This document shows positions 33,074 to 46,334 of a stretch of DNA of 64,000 bases, in pieces (positions within the stretch are counted from its first letter, which is position 1; each line of letters opens with the position of its first letter). The stretch spans positions 19,818,223-19,882,222 of the forward strand of contig CM035444.1 in the NCBI GenBank assembly GCA_020310875.1. Reading direction: 5' to 3'. The notes below the pieces were generated by a model. The model was not told the DNA's origin and did not search any database. It saw only the letters and a program-made list of their open reading frames with translations. The position numbers and the translations under genes were made by a program. This DNA comes from Ceratopteris richardii. Lineage: Eukaryota > Streptophyta > Polypodiopsida > Polypodiales > Pteridaceae.

Positions 33074-36000
33074 ATGGCTGAAAGCAGTGATGTATTTCAT
33101 ATGTTGGATGTTGAGGATAAGTTGGATGGTATGAATTAACCATTGTGGGTTTATATGACGTATCATGTATTGGTCGCAAGAGGATTGTGGAATATTGTGC
33201 GGGTGTTGAAAAATTTCCCATTACACCTGCAAATACAAGTACTGAAGCTCATGCAGATGGTGTCAAAGATGGTGATATTCTACAAATTCTTGTTTGTTTT
33301 GTTATTCCTATTGCACATACTATAGAGAAAATTTGTTGGGTTGGTAGAGATGCTCAGGCACATGCATTGATAGCCTCGTCTATCAAACATGCCATTATTC
33401 CTCACATTCGCTCTTGCAGAATAGCTAAGGATGCTTGGGATACACTTATCACACTGTAGAGTTTAGCTTCGAAAACAGTTGGAGAGTGAGCACATGAATG
33501 AGGGTGATTCTATGGAAAATTTTATGACAAAGATCAAGGATTTGAAGGAGCAGTTGATTTTTGCTGATGAAGTCCTTCCTGACAGTTCACTTGCGCAGAT
33601 TGTTCTAAATGGTCTTCCCAATTCATACTAGAGTTTTGCTTCTACTCTTTGTTTGATGATGAAAGGCAATCCAAATGCCTTAAAATTTGAAGAGTTAGTT
33701 TTTGTTCTGTTGCAAGAAGATCAGTCTAGGCAAAACAGGTCCATTATGCATGTTGTAGATCAAGCTTCCTTGGCTAGTCAGAAGGGCAAAGGAAAATGGA
33801 GCTCTTCTACTAGTAAGCAGAAATCTGCTAATTCTGCACAATCGAAGATGAGAAGAAATTAGAAAAGTAGAAACTGTTTTGCAAATACTATAAAGCGAAT
33901 GATCATGTCATTAAGAGTTGTCCAAAACTGGCTACTAAAGAGGCAAAGAAGAAAGAGGCCTAAATGGTTGTTGTAGAGGCCTCTACACCAAAAACAGAGT
34001 CTGCTAATCTAGTGTAGAATGAAGAATGGGCATTTACTACTGTTTGTAGTTTTGACCCATCTTCTCCTGAATAGTGTATGTGTACAATAGACTCAGATGT
34101 TTGGTACTTTGATAGTGGGGCAACCAAACATATTACCTCGTAGCGCAATTTCTTCACTTCACTTGAGCTTGCCCCTACAGGAAATACTATCACATGCCCC
34201 AACAACTCCTCTTATCCTGTTATGGGAGTTGATAAGATCATTCTGACTAATGCTGATGGTAGTTCTTTTACATTGTCAGATGCTTTATTTGTGCCAGGGA
34301 TCAAGAAAAATTGTTAACAGTTTTTGCATTAGCCAAGATTGGCTTGGTTGTGAAATTTGTTGATGATAGATGTACAGTTCATGATCTGTCAAATGGTGAT
34401 GTGATTAGTGCTCTTGGCATTTTATGTTGTGGGCTGTATAAGCTCATAGACTATGAAAAAATATATGAATGATTCAGCATGTGCAGTACATGATTCTCAG
34501 GCTATGCCAGATGCAAAGCTTTGGCATGCACGCTTCGATCATCTGAATCTTACTAGTTTGCTATGCCTACAGAAATGTGAAATGGTTTCCTCTTTGCCCA
34601 AACTTGAGGCACCTAGTAAACATGTATGTGAAGGTTGTATTTCAAGCAAAATGTAGCGTTCCTCATTCCCAAAAGATGGTTCTATTCGAGCTACACAAAA
34701 ATTGTAGTTTGTTCACATTGATGTTTGTGATCCTCTGTAGACACCCTCTTTTGGAAACTATCTTTACTTCGTGACTTTCATTGATGATTTTTTCATGCAT
34801 GCATGGGTATATCCATTGAAAGCAAAGTCCGAAGTGTTTGCGTGCTTCAAACAATTTTTGGTTTTGGCTGAAAATCTGTCAGCATGTAAAATGGGCACCC
34901 TCCGTTTTAATGGAGGGGGGGAATATATGTCTTCTGGCTTTAATGCATTTCTGGCTGAACGTGGGATAAAACGTCAGTGTACAATGCCGTATACACCTCA
35001 ATAGAATGGAGTTGTTGAACATAAGTACATGTTACTCATTGAGATGGCGAGGTTGGTCAAGAGTTAGGCTTTACCACATAGTTTCTCACTTGAGGCTGTT
35101 ATGTGTGCAACATATGTACTTAACCAGTGTCCCACCAAAGCATTGCAGTCTATCACTCCATATGAGGTTTGGCATGGTTGCAAGCCATCTATTGCTCATC
35201 TGCATGTTTTTGGTTGTTTGGCATATGCATTAGCGCTTGAAACAACATCGTAGAAAATTGGATGATAAAGTAGTGAAATGTATTTTTGTTGGGTACAGTT
35301 CTAAAAGCAAAGGCTATCGTTTGTATCATCCACAGACAAAATGCATTCTGGTTAGCCGTGATGTTGTTTTTGTGGAAGATGTTATTTTGCCATTACTTTC
35401 ATGTACTTAGGAGACATCAGTTAGCTCTCAGCCTTTACAGGTTTCATGTGATGTTGTAGATCATTCCATTCCTGATGCAGATTTACATGATACACTTGTT
35501 GATGAGAGAGCTGATATTGAGGAGGCAAAGACTATGCCTAAATGGTTGGTGCAAACTTTGCATGATAGCAAATTAGATGCACCTCTGTCATATCGTACTC
35601 GATTAGGCTCTCATATTGCCTCTCTTACATCAGATTGCTATGCTATGGCTGCCTCTAGTCTCTATGATGAGAATGAACCTGTTTCGTTTGATGAAGCACA
35701 AAATTCTAAAAATTGGATTGCTGACATGCAATCTGAATATGATGTTATAATGAAGAATGGTACTTGGTCTTTATGTGACTTGCCTCCTGGCAAGAAGGCC
35801 ATTGGCACTAAGTGGGTATATACGCTGAAGCATAAGCATGGTGGTACAGTTGACAGGTATAAAGCTAGGCTTATTCCAAAGGTTTTATATGCTCAAGAAA
35901 GAGGCATTGCTTTTGATGAGACCTTTGCTCCTACTTGCCGAATGACTACTTTTCATAGCAGTTGTGCACTTGCAGCTCGTCATGGTTGGAATGTACATTA

Positions 36001-37195
36001 GTTGGACATTAAAACTCCATTTTTGAATGGTGACTTGCATGAAGAAGTGTATGTTTTTCAGCCCCGTGGCTTTGTGTAGAAAGGGCATGAAAACCAGGTG
36101 TGTAGGTTGAAAAAGTCTTTATATGGTTTGAAACAAGCACCATGTGCTTAGTATGAAAAGATACATGCCTATCTGATTGCACATGGTTTTGAGAATAGTC
36201 CAACTGAAAGCACCTTATATGTTAAGCATGCTAATAATGTGCTTCTGATAATTGTTGTGTATGTTGATTACATGTTGCTCACTGGTCCTCATGAGAAGCA
36301 TATTGTTGATTATACGGCTGATTTGCATGCCTCATTTGAGATGTATGATTTGGGGCATTTGCATCATTATTTGAGCATTCAATTTATGCAAGTTGATGAT
36401 GGAATAGCTTTGTGTCAAATGAAATATATTGACACATTATTGTAGTGTTTTGGCCTTGAATACTGCAAACCTATTGTCAGTCCTATGGAGATAGGTTTAC
36501 AATTGACTCTTCATGATGCTGGAGATGCATTTGATGTTGTTCTCTATCAGCAGACTGTTGGATGCTTGATTTATTTATGCATTACTCGACTAGATATTCA
36601 GTTTCCTATCTTACAGATGAGCAGGTTTATGCATTGTCCAGGTGTCAAGCATTGGCAGGCGGTTAAGCGCATCTTTTGCTACTTGAGTGGTACCCAGCTA
36701 CTTGGATCACTACTACCATATTTGCATGCTTTTTTCTTACAGTGGTTGGGCTTGTTTCTATGACACTCATGTGTCCACGACAGGTTTTTCTTCATGCTTG
36801 GTAGCTCATGCATATCTTCATTGAGTAAGAACCAGCCTACTGTGGACACTTCCAGTTGTGAGGCTAAGTATAGGGCAACTTTCACAATGACTGTTGAGTG
36901 TGTTTGGCTCAAACACCTTATGGTTGATTTGGGTGTTGGTCAGTCTTGTGCCACCACCATCTTCACTAATAGTTAGAGCGCATTGGAAGTTGCAAGGAAC
37001 CATGTGTTCCATGCTCGCACTAAGCACATTGAGGTGCATTATCATTATGTCAAGGAGAAGCTCTCTATTGGAGAGATCAGCTTGGCATATGTGCCCACAC
37101 AGGAGAACATTGCAGACCTTTTCACAAAGGCTCTGCCTAGGGAGAAGTTTGAAGCTTTCTGCAAAGTGTTAGGCTTACTTCCTTCTGTGGATTGA
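33074..37195 (+). pseudogene. Nested copia gag-pol pseudogene
   Basis: ATG 33074 (MAESSDVF, conserved with the 41406 copy). Gag matches to about 33960, protease DSGATKH near 34110, integrase HHCC and core near 34500-35010, RT near 35790-36300 (VVYVDY in place of YVDD), RNase H to the end at 37195. At least eleven in-frame TAG codons replace CAG of the sister copy (e.g. 33629, 34015, 34072, 34738, 35002, 35065, 35999, 36077, 36443, 36974), plus frameshifts. Confidence 0.9.
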
Positions 37196-37268
37196 TTCCA
37201 CATAGCTTGGCACTTCCTTATACATGAGTGCTAGCTCCTTGTTCGCCACATCACTCCCAGGGGGGATT

Positions 37269-37498
37269 TGTTGATATATTTAGGTAGTGATGTGTGTGAA
37301 CACACAAGGACCACCGGGCACTTTTTTCCCTCTTAAGGAGGTTTTTTCCCTCGGCTTGTATATACGCCTATTGCCCTAATGGGTTACTTATCTTTGTACA
37401 TTCTAGTGGTAATACATTTCAATATTGTGTGTTGTGCTCCAAGCTTCTTCTTCTTCCTTGTGTTGTTCGTGTGCTTCTGTAGATGTCTAACTCCAACA
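37269..37498 (+). repeat. 3' LTR of nested copia
   Basis: 230 bp, TGTTGATA to CTCCAACA, preceded by the purine tract AGGGGGGAT. Confidence 0.92.
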
Positions 37499-39309
37499 AT
37501 AACGAGGTTGAGTATACCTCACATGAATTCAACCTTTTCTATCTATCTAGAGGAATTTGTAGAGATTTTACAGCTCCTTATACCCCAATACAAAATGATG
37601 TAGCTGAAAGGATGAATAGAACTATTCAGGATATAGTAGTTTCTATGTTGCATCATGCAAACCTTTCACAAGGTTTTTGGGCAGAAGCAGTATTGACTGC
37701 AATTCACATGATTAACCTTTCACTAGTACTACCAAAGGTCTGAAAGTGGCACAAGAGTTATGGACAAGGAAGCCACCATATTATGATCATCTTCAAGTTT
37801 TTGGGTGTGAAGCATATGTTCTTATACCCAACAATCTTCGATAGAAGTTGGGCCATAAGTCAAAGAAATGCATTTTTCTTGGATATGGTCAAGAAGATCA
37901 ATTTGGATATCACTTATGGGATCCTAAAACACTATTAGTGATCAGAAGTAATGTCATTTTCAATGATTCTAAGATGCATAAACAACCCATTAAGGAGGTT
38001 GAAATGAGAAGAGTGATGTTTGAGGATACTAGTCCTCTACTTATCATGCATAAAAATGTTGCACATAGGGATGTTCAAGAGAATGTCCAATCAGATCGAT
38101 TTGCAAATGTTCCTATTCAGCAACCATTGAGATGCTCTACACGTATCTCACATCCACTTGATAGATATTAGCAAAGAAAGTCTAATTTGTAAGATCAAGA
38201 AGAGCTTATATGGACTTAAACAATCCCCTAGACAATGATACCAAAAGTTTGATGTTTTTATGAAGTCTCAAGGCTATTCTTGAAGCAATGAGGATCACTG
38301 TCTCTACACAAAGAGATGCTTAGATGGTAGCTTGATATGCTTGATACTTTACGTTGATGATATGTTGATTGCTAGGAAGTCGTCTTATGACTTGTCAATT
38401 CTAAAAAAAAGAAAGTTGAGTCAAATATTTGATATGAAGGATTTGGGGGATGCCAAACATATTCTTGGCATGCACATTACTCATGATAGGAGTAAAAGAT
38501 GCATATATTTGTCTCAAAGTGAGCACATATCCAAAGTACTTCAACGATTCAATATGCAGGGTGGAAAGGCATTTAGTACACCTTTACCCACATATGTGAA
38601 ATTGAGCAAGGATGATTGCCCCAAATAAGATGAGGAAAAGGAATTCATGACCAAGATTGCTTATTAGTCTGTTGTTGGTAGTCTCATGTATGCTATGGTA
38701 GCCATGAGACCAAACATTTCATTTGCAATGGGATTTGTGAGCACATATATGCTTTATCCTGAAAAGCAACATTGGGAAGCAATCAAGATGATTTTGAGAT
38801 ATCTGAGTGGCACTAAGGACAAGTGCCTATGGTTAGGTAGAGGGAATGCATCCATTATTGGTTATACAAATTCTGACTATGTTTGTGTAGACAATCCTAA
38901 GTGTACATAAGGGTACATTTTTCATTTTCTTGGAGATGCTATCTCTTAGAGATCTTGTCTTCAAGAATGTACAATTGTTTCCACCACATAAGCAGAGTAT
39001 GTTGCAGCAAGTGAGGCATGTAAGGAAGCATTGTGGCTTTCTCATCTTGCTTGTGATATGGGTCTACCTCAGCATGTACCTCATTTGCTCAGTGATAGCC
39101 AGAGTGCCATTGCTTTGGCTAAGAATATGGTCTATCATGCAAAGACCAAGCACATTGAGGTGAGGTATCACTTTATTAGATATTGCTTAGCCACTGAGCA
39201 CATTATTCTTGAGAAGGTTCATACTTGAGATAATGTTGCAGATGCTTCGACTAAAGATCTACCACATGATAAATTTCGACACTATTGTCACTTGATGGGG
39301 GTTAATTGA
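37499..39309 (+). pseudogene. Host copia integrase C-part, RT C-part and RNase H
   Basis: Resumes at EVEYTSHEFN, then APYTPIQNDVAERMNRT (catalytic E) and CIFLGYG. A deletion at about 38170 removes the first half of RT and jumps to KKSLYGLKQ-like sequence. Then LYVDDMLIA, DLGDAKHILGM, VVGSLMYAM, SDSQSAIALAKN and HAKTKHIEVRYHF (RNase H). A natural stop follows MGVN at 39307-39309. Several stops, mostly TAG and TAA. Confidence 0.85.
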
Positions 39310-39455
39310 TTCCCGATCTTACATAGTCACTTGTATACTGTGTAACATGCCCATCAGGTGGTAGGTATAGTTTTATACTTACACTCAGGTATTCTTTATC
39401 GTTCTTCATTTTTCTCCCATAGTTACTTTGGCCATATTAGCCTTTGGTGGGAGAT

Positions 39456-39750
39456 TGTTACCATTAGTGTCCATGTGAAAGGCCAAATGGCCACCCAACA
39501 CTTTTGTATATGTTCTTTAAAAAACATATAAGGGCCTGGTCAGTCAGACACTGTAAGTTTGACCGTATTTGCAACACCTAAGAAGTCTATTTTTGTGCTC
39601 CCTATGTACTGTGTTTTTCTGTGTATTTCACAATCTCTATGCGGAGTATCGTGTGCAGTGCTTGGAGCTCGATTTTCTACTCTGAGGATATTGTCCTGGA
39701 GCTATCGAGAAGGAGATCACACTGTGATGCATTGCCATTGAATTACTTCA
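39456..39750 (+). repeat. 3' LTR of host copia
   Basis: TGTTACCA to ACTTCA, 295 bp, followed by the second AGGCC duplication. Confidence 0.88.
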
Positions 39751-39930
39751 AGGCCATCTATGTCCATGAGCTTCTTTACACACAGTGGTTGAAACCAAGC
39801 CAAAGTGGTTCCTCTCAAAGTCAATTTGAATGCTTTGAATTTATGTAAAATAGTCATATGCTTGCTCCACTCTCAAGATCTATTTAAATTCAATAAGATG
39901 GTTGTTATGATATCCATATATGATGGCCTT

Positions 39931-40099
39931 TGTGGAATGAACAAGAAGAACAAGGAGGAGACGGAGGGAGAGAGAGGAGAAATAGAGATGCACACACTTG
40001 CATGGGAGCCTCAAACCCATGTAATCTTAGGCAATACTCTATTAAAGATATATGTATAACAATATAGTCATAGGGTTACGTGACCCTTACATCCCAACA
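39931..40099 (-). repeat. Left LTR-like repeat
   Basis: TGTGGAATG to CATCCCAACA on the plus strand, followed by TCTCCCACTT (a purine tract on the minus strand). Confidence 0.6.
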
Positions 40100-40110
40100 A
40101 TCTCCCACTT

Positions 40111-41400
40111 AAGGTTCAATGTGACCATAAGTGCAACATGTACAAAGAATGATGTAGGTCTATGTGTTACTATATAGGAAGAGTATGGATCTAGACCCAT
40201 ACTAATAGATCTACACCAACTACCTCAAACAAGGCGCATCCATGCACCTCAAACTATCATAGGCTCACATCAACAAGGGTTGAGCTCATGTATGACTAAT
40301 GCAAGAATTGTTGTTCTTACAAAACTCCCACTCACTCTATGCATGTGTCAACCATCGAATGACTAATAATTCCAAGTGCAAATGCCCCAATGGAAACTAC
40401 AATGTTTGGTCTTAAGCATTATAGCTCATACAATGAAACATGTGTTACCCTAGCCAACCTAACCATGTCAATCATGCATATAACCAAGGCATCCAAAACA
40501 CCTTCATCAAGATCAACATGTCTGCATCAACATCTAGAAACCCTGCATGAACCAATGTATCCCACATATGAGCCTTCTATTCTAGAAATTCAGTGCCATC
40601 AAATTAGGCAGACATCCTGATGGCAATCTAAGAGACTAGCCAATAGACCTCAAATCAATATTCTCTCATTGATAGGACTACACTGTCATATCCATATGCA
40701 TGAATCACATAAAAAATCTTTTGTTGAAGAAATAGACCATGCATCTAGCATGTACATGAAACCATGAGCAGAAACATGATCACTAAATCTCCAAAATGAC
40801 TAAGTATATGTGAAAGAATCTTGGTGAAAATTAGATAAAATATACCCTATAAACTGAGCAAAGAAAATAAGATAACCAATAGCAAAAAACGAATGAATAG
40901 CCTTTCACCACCTATAAAAATATAAGGATAGATTGAGAAATGGATGTGCCAAGAAGCTAATGATGATACATGCCAATAAAATGGAACTATACCTCCCACT
41001 ACAAAATGAATCTCATAAGATAATCTAACCTATTGCGAATCACATGTAACCAAGTCCAAGAAATCTAGAGATAAACAAAAATCCAAAGGTTCCACATAAG
41101 CATCAAGGATCTACTAGAACACTTGTCTAGCATTAAATCTAGCTAAAATTTGAAAACATCTCCCCTAAAAAATGGATTCTAGAACCAAATAACCATATGT
41201 GGGAATCACCATCCATAAGTTCCAAGAATCACATTATCAAGTAAACAATCCAATCAGTGACCACTAGCTAATACAATAGCCAATCCAAGTGACAAACGAG
41301 GTGTGCAAATAAGGCTCTAACCTAGAACATGTACCTACAAAGAAAATAAGAAGACGCAAGTACCAACAAAGACCCAAAACAATCTTTCACATGACTATAT
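40111..41400. other. Non-coding interior, no gene
   Basis: AT-rich, AC-leaning sequence with only short frames and no retroelement motifs. The last bases before the copia LTR (GCAAT, 41401-41405) are that element's target duplication. Confidence 0.5.
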
Positions 41401-41405
41401 GCAAT

Positions 41406-41635
41406 TGTTGATATATTTAGGTAGTGATGTGTGTGAACACTCTAGGACCGCCGGGGCACTTTTTTCCCTCTTTAGGAGGTTTTTTTCCCCCGGCTTGTAT
41501 ATACGCCTATTGCATTAATGGGCTACTTATCTTTGTACATTCTCTAGTAATACATTCAGTCTTGTGTGTTGTGCTCCAAGCTTCTTCTTCTTCCTTGTGC
41601 TGTTCGCGTGCTTCCGCAGACGTCTAACTCCAACA
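41406..41635 (+). repeat. 5' LTR of copia copy
   Basis: TGTTGATA to CTCCAACA. Contains TTGTATATA near 41496, a possible promoter element. Confidence 0.95.
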
Positions 41636-41636
41636 A

Positions 41637-41648
41637 TTGGTATCAGAG
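41637..41648 (+). promoter_or_regulatory. Primer-binding site, initiator tRNA-Met type
   Basis: TTGGTATCAGAG directly after the LTR, the standard plant copia primer site. Confidence 0.9.
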
Positions 41649-41990
41649 AAGGTCGTTGCTTCATCTAGGGCACCGTCGACACTCCTCCGTTTGCAGTCTC
41701 AGATTCGCACGAAATTTGGTGAGCATACTCAGGGTGTTTCCGAGATCAAAACGGCTTCGCTTTGTGGTGCCAAAATCAAGATCTGAGCTCGTTTCAGCCT
41801 CCGAACGCACTATCATAGCGCTTATGTAGGCTATTTCGTCCTTTTGTGCCAAAGGTATATACCAGTTTCTGTTCGCCAGTTTAAGCGTCTCGAAGTCTGC
41901 TACAGGTCTAGCAGAACTCGTCTGGGCAGTTCCGTTCAACTTTTTGAGATACAGTCAATTTTTTGCATCAAGATACTTTAGTCACCGACC

Positions 41991-42933
41991 ATGGCTGAAA
42001 GCAGTGATGTATTCCGTATGTTGGCTGTTGAGGATAAGTTGGATGGTACCATCTACCCAGGCTTATATGATGCGACATGTATTGGTTGCAAAAGGACTGT
42101 GGAACATTGTGCAGGGTGTTGAAAGACGTCCTGTTACACCTGCGACTACAGGTACTACAAATACAGGTGTTGGAGGTGTTGGAGCTGATGAAGATGGTGT
42201 CGAAGATGATATTGTGCAAATTCTTGTTCGTGCTGCTGTTTCTGTTGCACCTACTGCAGAGCAGATTCGTTGGGATGGCAGAGATGCCTAGGCACATGCA
42301 TTGATAGCTTTGTCTGTCAAACGTGCCATTAATCCTCACATACGCTCTTGTAGAACAGCTAGGGATGCTTGGGATACACTTACCACATTGTACCAAGCTA
42401 GGAATGAGGCTCGTGTTGCTTATCTCCGAAAACAGTAGAAGAGTGAGCACATGAATGAAGGTGATTCTATGGAAAGTTTCCTAACGAAGATCAAAGATTT
42501 GAAGGAACAGTTGATTTCTGCTCATGAGGTTATACCAGATAGCTCACTTGTGCATACCGTTCTGAATGGTCTTCCTAACTCATATCAGAGTTTTGCTTCT
42601 ACTCTTCGGTTGATGATGAAAGGCAATCCGAATACCTTATCATTTGAGGAGTTAGTACCTGTTCTATTGCAGGAAGATCAGTCCAGGCAGAACAGGTCCA
42701 TTATGCGAGTTGTAGATCAAGCTTTCCTGGCTAGTCAGAAGGGCAAAGGAAAATGGAGCTCTTCTACTAGTAAGCAGAAATCTGCAAATGCTGCACATTC
42801 AAAGAACCAAGACAAAGATGAGAAAAAATTAGAAAAACAGAAATTGTTTTGTAAGTAGTGTAAAGGCAATGATCATATCATAAAGAACTGTCCAAAACTG
42901 GCTGCTAAAGAGGCAAAGAAGAAAGAGGCTGGA
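41991..42933 (+). pseudogene. Copia gag (broken)
   Basis: ATG 41991 (MAESSDVF). A 5 bp deletion near 42055, judged against the copy at 33074, throws the frame. In the resumed frame, MMRHVLVAKGLWNIV, QIRWDGRDA and HIRSCRTARDAWDTL are typical copia Gag. TAG stops lie at 42289, 42436 and 42856. The last falls inside the zinc knuckle (C-K-stop-C, then GNDHIIKNC), so the RNA-binding motif is broken. Gag would form the virus-like particle. Confidence 0.88.
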
Positions 42934-45900
42934 ATGGTTGTTGCAGAGGCCTCTACACCAAAAATAGAGTCTGCAAATCTTGTGCAGGAAGAAGAATGGG
43001 CGTTTACTACTGTCTGCAGTTTTGACCCATCTTCTCATGATCAGTGCATGTCTGCAGTAGACTCAGATGTTTGGTACTTTGACAGTGGGGTGACCAAACA
43101 TATTAGCTCGCAGTGTAGTTTCTTCTCTTCACTCGAGCCTGCCCCTACAGGGAATACTGTTACATGCGCCAACAAATCCTCTTATCCTGTTATGGGAGTT
43201 GGTAAGATCATTTTGACTACTGCTGATGGTAGTTCTTTCACTTTATCAGATGCTTTATTTGTGCCAGGGATCAAAAAGAATCTGTTATCAGTTTCTGCAT
43301 TAGCCAAGATTGGCTTGGTTGTGAAATTTGTTGATGACAGGTGTACAGTTCATGATCTCTCAAATGGCGATGTGATTATTGCTTCTGGCATTTTATGTCG
43401 TGGGCTGGATAAGCTCATAGACTATGAAAGATCTGTGAATGATTCGGCATGTGCAGTTCAAGATTCTCAGGCTATGTCAGATGCAAAGCTTTGGCATGCA
43501 CGCTTTGGTCATCTGAATTTTGCTAGTTTGCTACGCCTGCAGAAATCTGAAATGGTGTCCTCTTTGCCCAAACTTGAGGCACCTGGAAAACATGTTTGTG
43601 AAGGCTGTATTTTGGGCAAAATGCATCATTCTTCCTTTCCAAAAGATGGTTCATTTCGGGCTACGCAGAAATTGCAACTTGTACATAGTGATGTCTGTGG
43701 TCCTATGCAGACACCCTCTTTTGGAAATTACCTTTACTTCGTGACTTTCATTGATGATTTTTCCAGGCATGCATGGGTATATCCACTCAAAGCAAAGTCC
43801 GAAGTGTTCATGTGCTTCAAACAGTTTTTGGTTTTGGCTGAAAATCTGTCAGCATGTAAAATGGGCACCCTCCGTTCTGATCGAGGGGGGGTATATATGT
43901 CTTCAGATTTTAATGCATTTCTAGCTGAACGTGGGATAAAACACCAGTGTACAGTGCCGTATACACCTCAACAGAATGGAGTTGTTGAACGAAAGAACAG
44001 GTCTCTCATGGAGATGGCGAGGTGTATGGTCAAGAGTCAGGCTTTACCTCATAGTTTCTGGCTTGAGGCTGTCATGTGTGCAGCATATGTACTGAACAAG
44101 TGTCCCACTAAAGCACTGCAGTCTATCACTCCATATGAGGCTTGGCATGACCGCAAGTCATCTGTTGCTCATCTGCGTGTTTTTGGTTGTTTGGCCTATG
44201 CATTAATGCCTGAACAACATCGCAGAAAATTGGATGATAAAGCAGTTAAATGTATTTTTGTTGGATACAATTCTGAAAGTAAAGGCTATCGCCTGTATCA
44301 TCCACAGACTAAACGCATTCTGGTTAGCCGTGATGTTGTATTTGTGGAAGATGCTATTCAACCATTGCTTTCATGTACTAAGGAGACATCTGTTAGCTCC
44401 AAAGACATGTATGATACTTTGATGCCTCTTTTTATAGGTGGACAGTCTAGTGCTGGTCCTAATGAGGCAACTTCTCAGCCTTTGCAGGTTTCATATGATG
44501 ATGCAGATCATTCCATTTCTGATGCAGATTTACATGATGCACTTGCTGATGAGAGAGCTGATATTGAGCAGGCAAAAACTATGGCAAAATGGCTAGTGCA
44601 TACTTTGTGTGACAACAAATTAGATGCACCTTTGTCATATCATACTCGTTCAGGCTCTCATAGTGCCTCCTTTGCATCAGATTGCTATGCTATGGCTGCA
44701 TCTAGTCTTTGTGATGAGAATGAACCTGTTTCTTTTGATGAAGCATAGAATTCTGAAAATTGGATGGCTGCTATGCAATCTGAATATGATGCTATAATGA
44801 AGAATGGTACATGGTCTTTATGTGACTTGCCTCCTTGCAAGAAGGCCATTGGCACTAAGTGGGTATACAAGCTGAAGCGTAAACCTGATGGTACAGTTGA
44901 CAGGTATAAGGCTAGGCTTGTTGCAAAGGGTTATGCACATGAAAGAGGCATTGATTTTGATGAGACCTTTGCACCTACATGCCGTATGACTATTGTTCGG
45001 AGCATTTGTGCACTTGCAGCCCATGATGGTTGGAATGTACATCAGTTGGACATTAAAACAGCATTTCTGAATGGTGACTTGCATGAAGAAGTGTATGTTT
45101 TTCAGCCCCGTGGCTTTGTGCAGAAAGGGCATGAAAACCAGGTGTGCAGGTTAAAGAAGGCGTTATATGGTTTAAAGCAAGCACCACGTGCTTGGTATGA
45201 GAAGATACATGCCTATCTGATTGCACATGGTTTTGAGAACAGTCCAACTGAAAGCACCTTATATGTTAAGCGTGCTAATGATGTGCTTCTGATCATTGTT
45301 GTCTATGTAGACGACATGCTGCTCACTGGTCCTATTGAGAAGCATATTGCTGATTTTAAGGCTGATTTGCATGCCTCATTTGAGATGTCTGATTTGGGGC
45401 ATTTGCATCACTATTTGGGCATTCAGCTTATGCAAGTTGATGGTGGAATGGCTTTGTGTCAAACAAAATATATTGACACATTATTGCAGCGTTTTGGCCT
45501 TGAAGACTATAAGCCTATTGCCACTCCTATGGAGACAGGTTTACGATTGAGTCTTCATGATGCTGGAGATGCATTTGATGATGTTCTCTATCAGCAGGCT
45601 GTTGGATGCTTGATTTACTTATGCATTACTCGGCCAGATATTCAGTTTGCTGTCTCACATATGAGCAGGTTTATGCATTGCCCAGGAGTCACGCATTGGA
45701 AGGTGGTTAAGCGCATCTTTCACTACTTGAGTGGTACTTGGCTACTTGGGTTGTTTTATCCCAAGGGGGGATCACTACCGCTAGATTTGCATGCTTTTTT
45801 TGACTCAGATTGGGCTGGTTGCTATGACACTCGTGTGTCCACCAGTGGTTTTTGCTTCATGCTTGGTAGCTCATGTATATCTTGGTTGAGCAAGAAGCAG

Positions 45901-46260
45901 CCTACTGTGGCCACTTCTATTTGTGAGGCTGAGTATAGGGCAGCTTTCATAGCAACTGTTGAGTGTGTGTGGCTCAGATGTCTTATGGCTGATTTGGGTG
46001 TTGGCCAGTCTTCTGCCACCACCATCTTCACTGACAGTCAGAGCGCATTGGCAGTTGCGAGGAACCCTGTGTTCCATGCTCGCACTAAGCACATTGAGGT
46101 GCATTATCACTATGTCAGGGAGAGGTTCTCTGTTGGGGAGATCAGCTTGGCATATGTGCCCACGCAGGAGAACATTGCAGACCTTTTCACGAAGGCTCTG
46201 CCTAGGGAGACGTTTGAAGCTTTCCGCAAAGCTTTGGGCTTACTTCCTTTTGTGGAGTGA
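42934..46260 (+). pseudogene. Copia pol: protease, integrase, RT, RNase H (one TAG)
   Basis: One frame to 46260, broken only by TAG at 44746-44748 (CAG or CAA in relatives). Protease WYFDSGVTKH (usual A changed to V). Integrase HHCC (LWHARFGHLN, CEGCILGK), then VHSDVCGP, LRSDRGG and QQNGVVERKNRS, giving the D-D-E residues. RT runs from GTKWVYKLKRKPDG to VVYVDDMLLTG with an intact YVDD at about 45302. RNase H has DSDWAGC, EAEYRAAF, TDSQSALAVARN and TKHIEVHYHYV, ending in AYVPTQENIADLFTK. Domains are otherwise intact, so the copy decayed recently. Confidence 0.92.
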
Positions 46261-46324
46261 TTTCCACATAGCTTGGCACTTCCTTATACATGAGTGCCAG
46301 CTCCTTGTTCACCGCATCACTCCC

Positions 46325-46332
46325 AGGGGGGA
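46325..46332 (+). promoter_or_regulatory. Polypurine tract of copia copy
   Basis: AGGGGGGA lies two bases before the 3' LTR; the same tract precedes the 3' LTR at 37269. Confidence 0.8.
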
Positions 46333-46334
46333 TT

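Larger units (their letters stand above)
32493..37498 (+). mobile_element. Nested copia copy (5.0 kb), TSD ATAAC
   Basis: LTRs at 32493-32718 and 37269-37498, with ATAAC at 32488-32492 and 37499-37503. It interrupts the host integrase within the SDN-E-Y catalytic loop. PBS TTGGTATTAGAG follows the 5' LTR. Gag and pol are present in full order but riddled with stops. The LTRs are roughly 90% identical, older than the copy at 41406. The 5' LTR starts TA instead of TG. Confidence 0.95.
29776..39750 (+). mobile_element. Old copia element hosting a nested copia insertion
   Basis: LTRs at 29776-30067 and 39456-39750 and a perfect AGGCC target duplication (29771-29775 and 39751-39755). A degenerate Met PBS (CTAGTATCAGAGC, 30068) and a purine tract (GGTGGGAGAT) before the 3' LTR complete the frame. 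Protease and integrase run to 32492; the younger copia occupies 32493-37498; integrase resumes at 37504. RNase H and the pol 3' end are complete to 39309. Much of gag and the first part of RT are missing. The LTRs are clearly diverged, so this is older than its guest. Confidence 0.93.
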
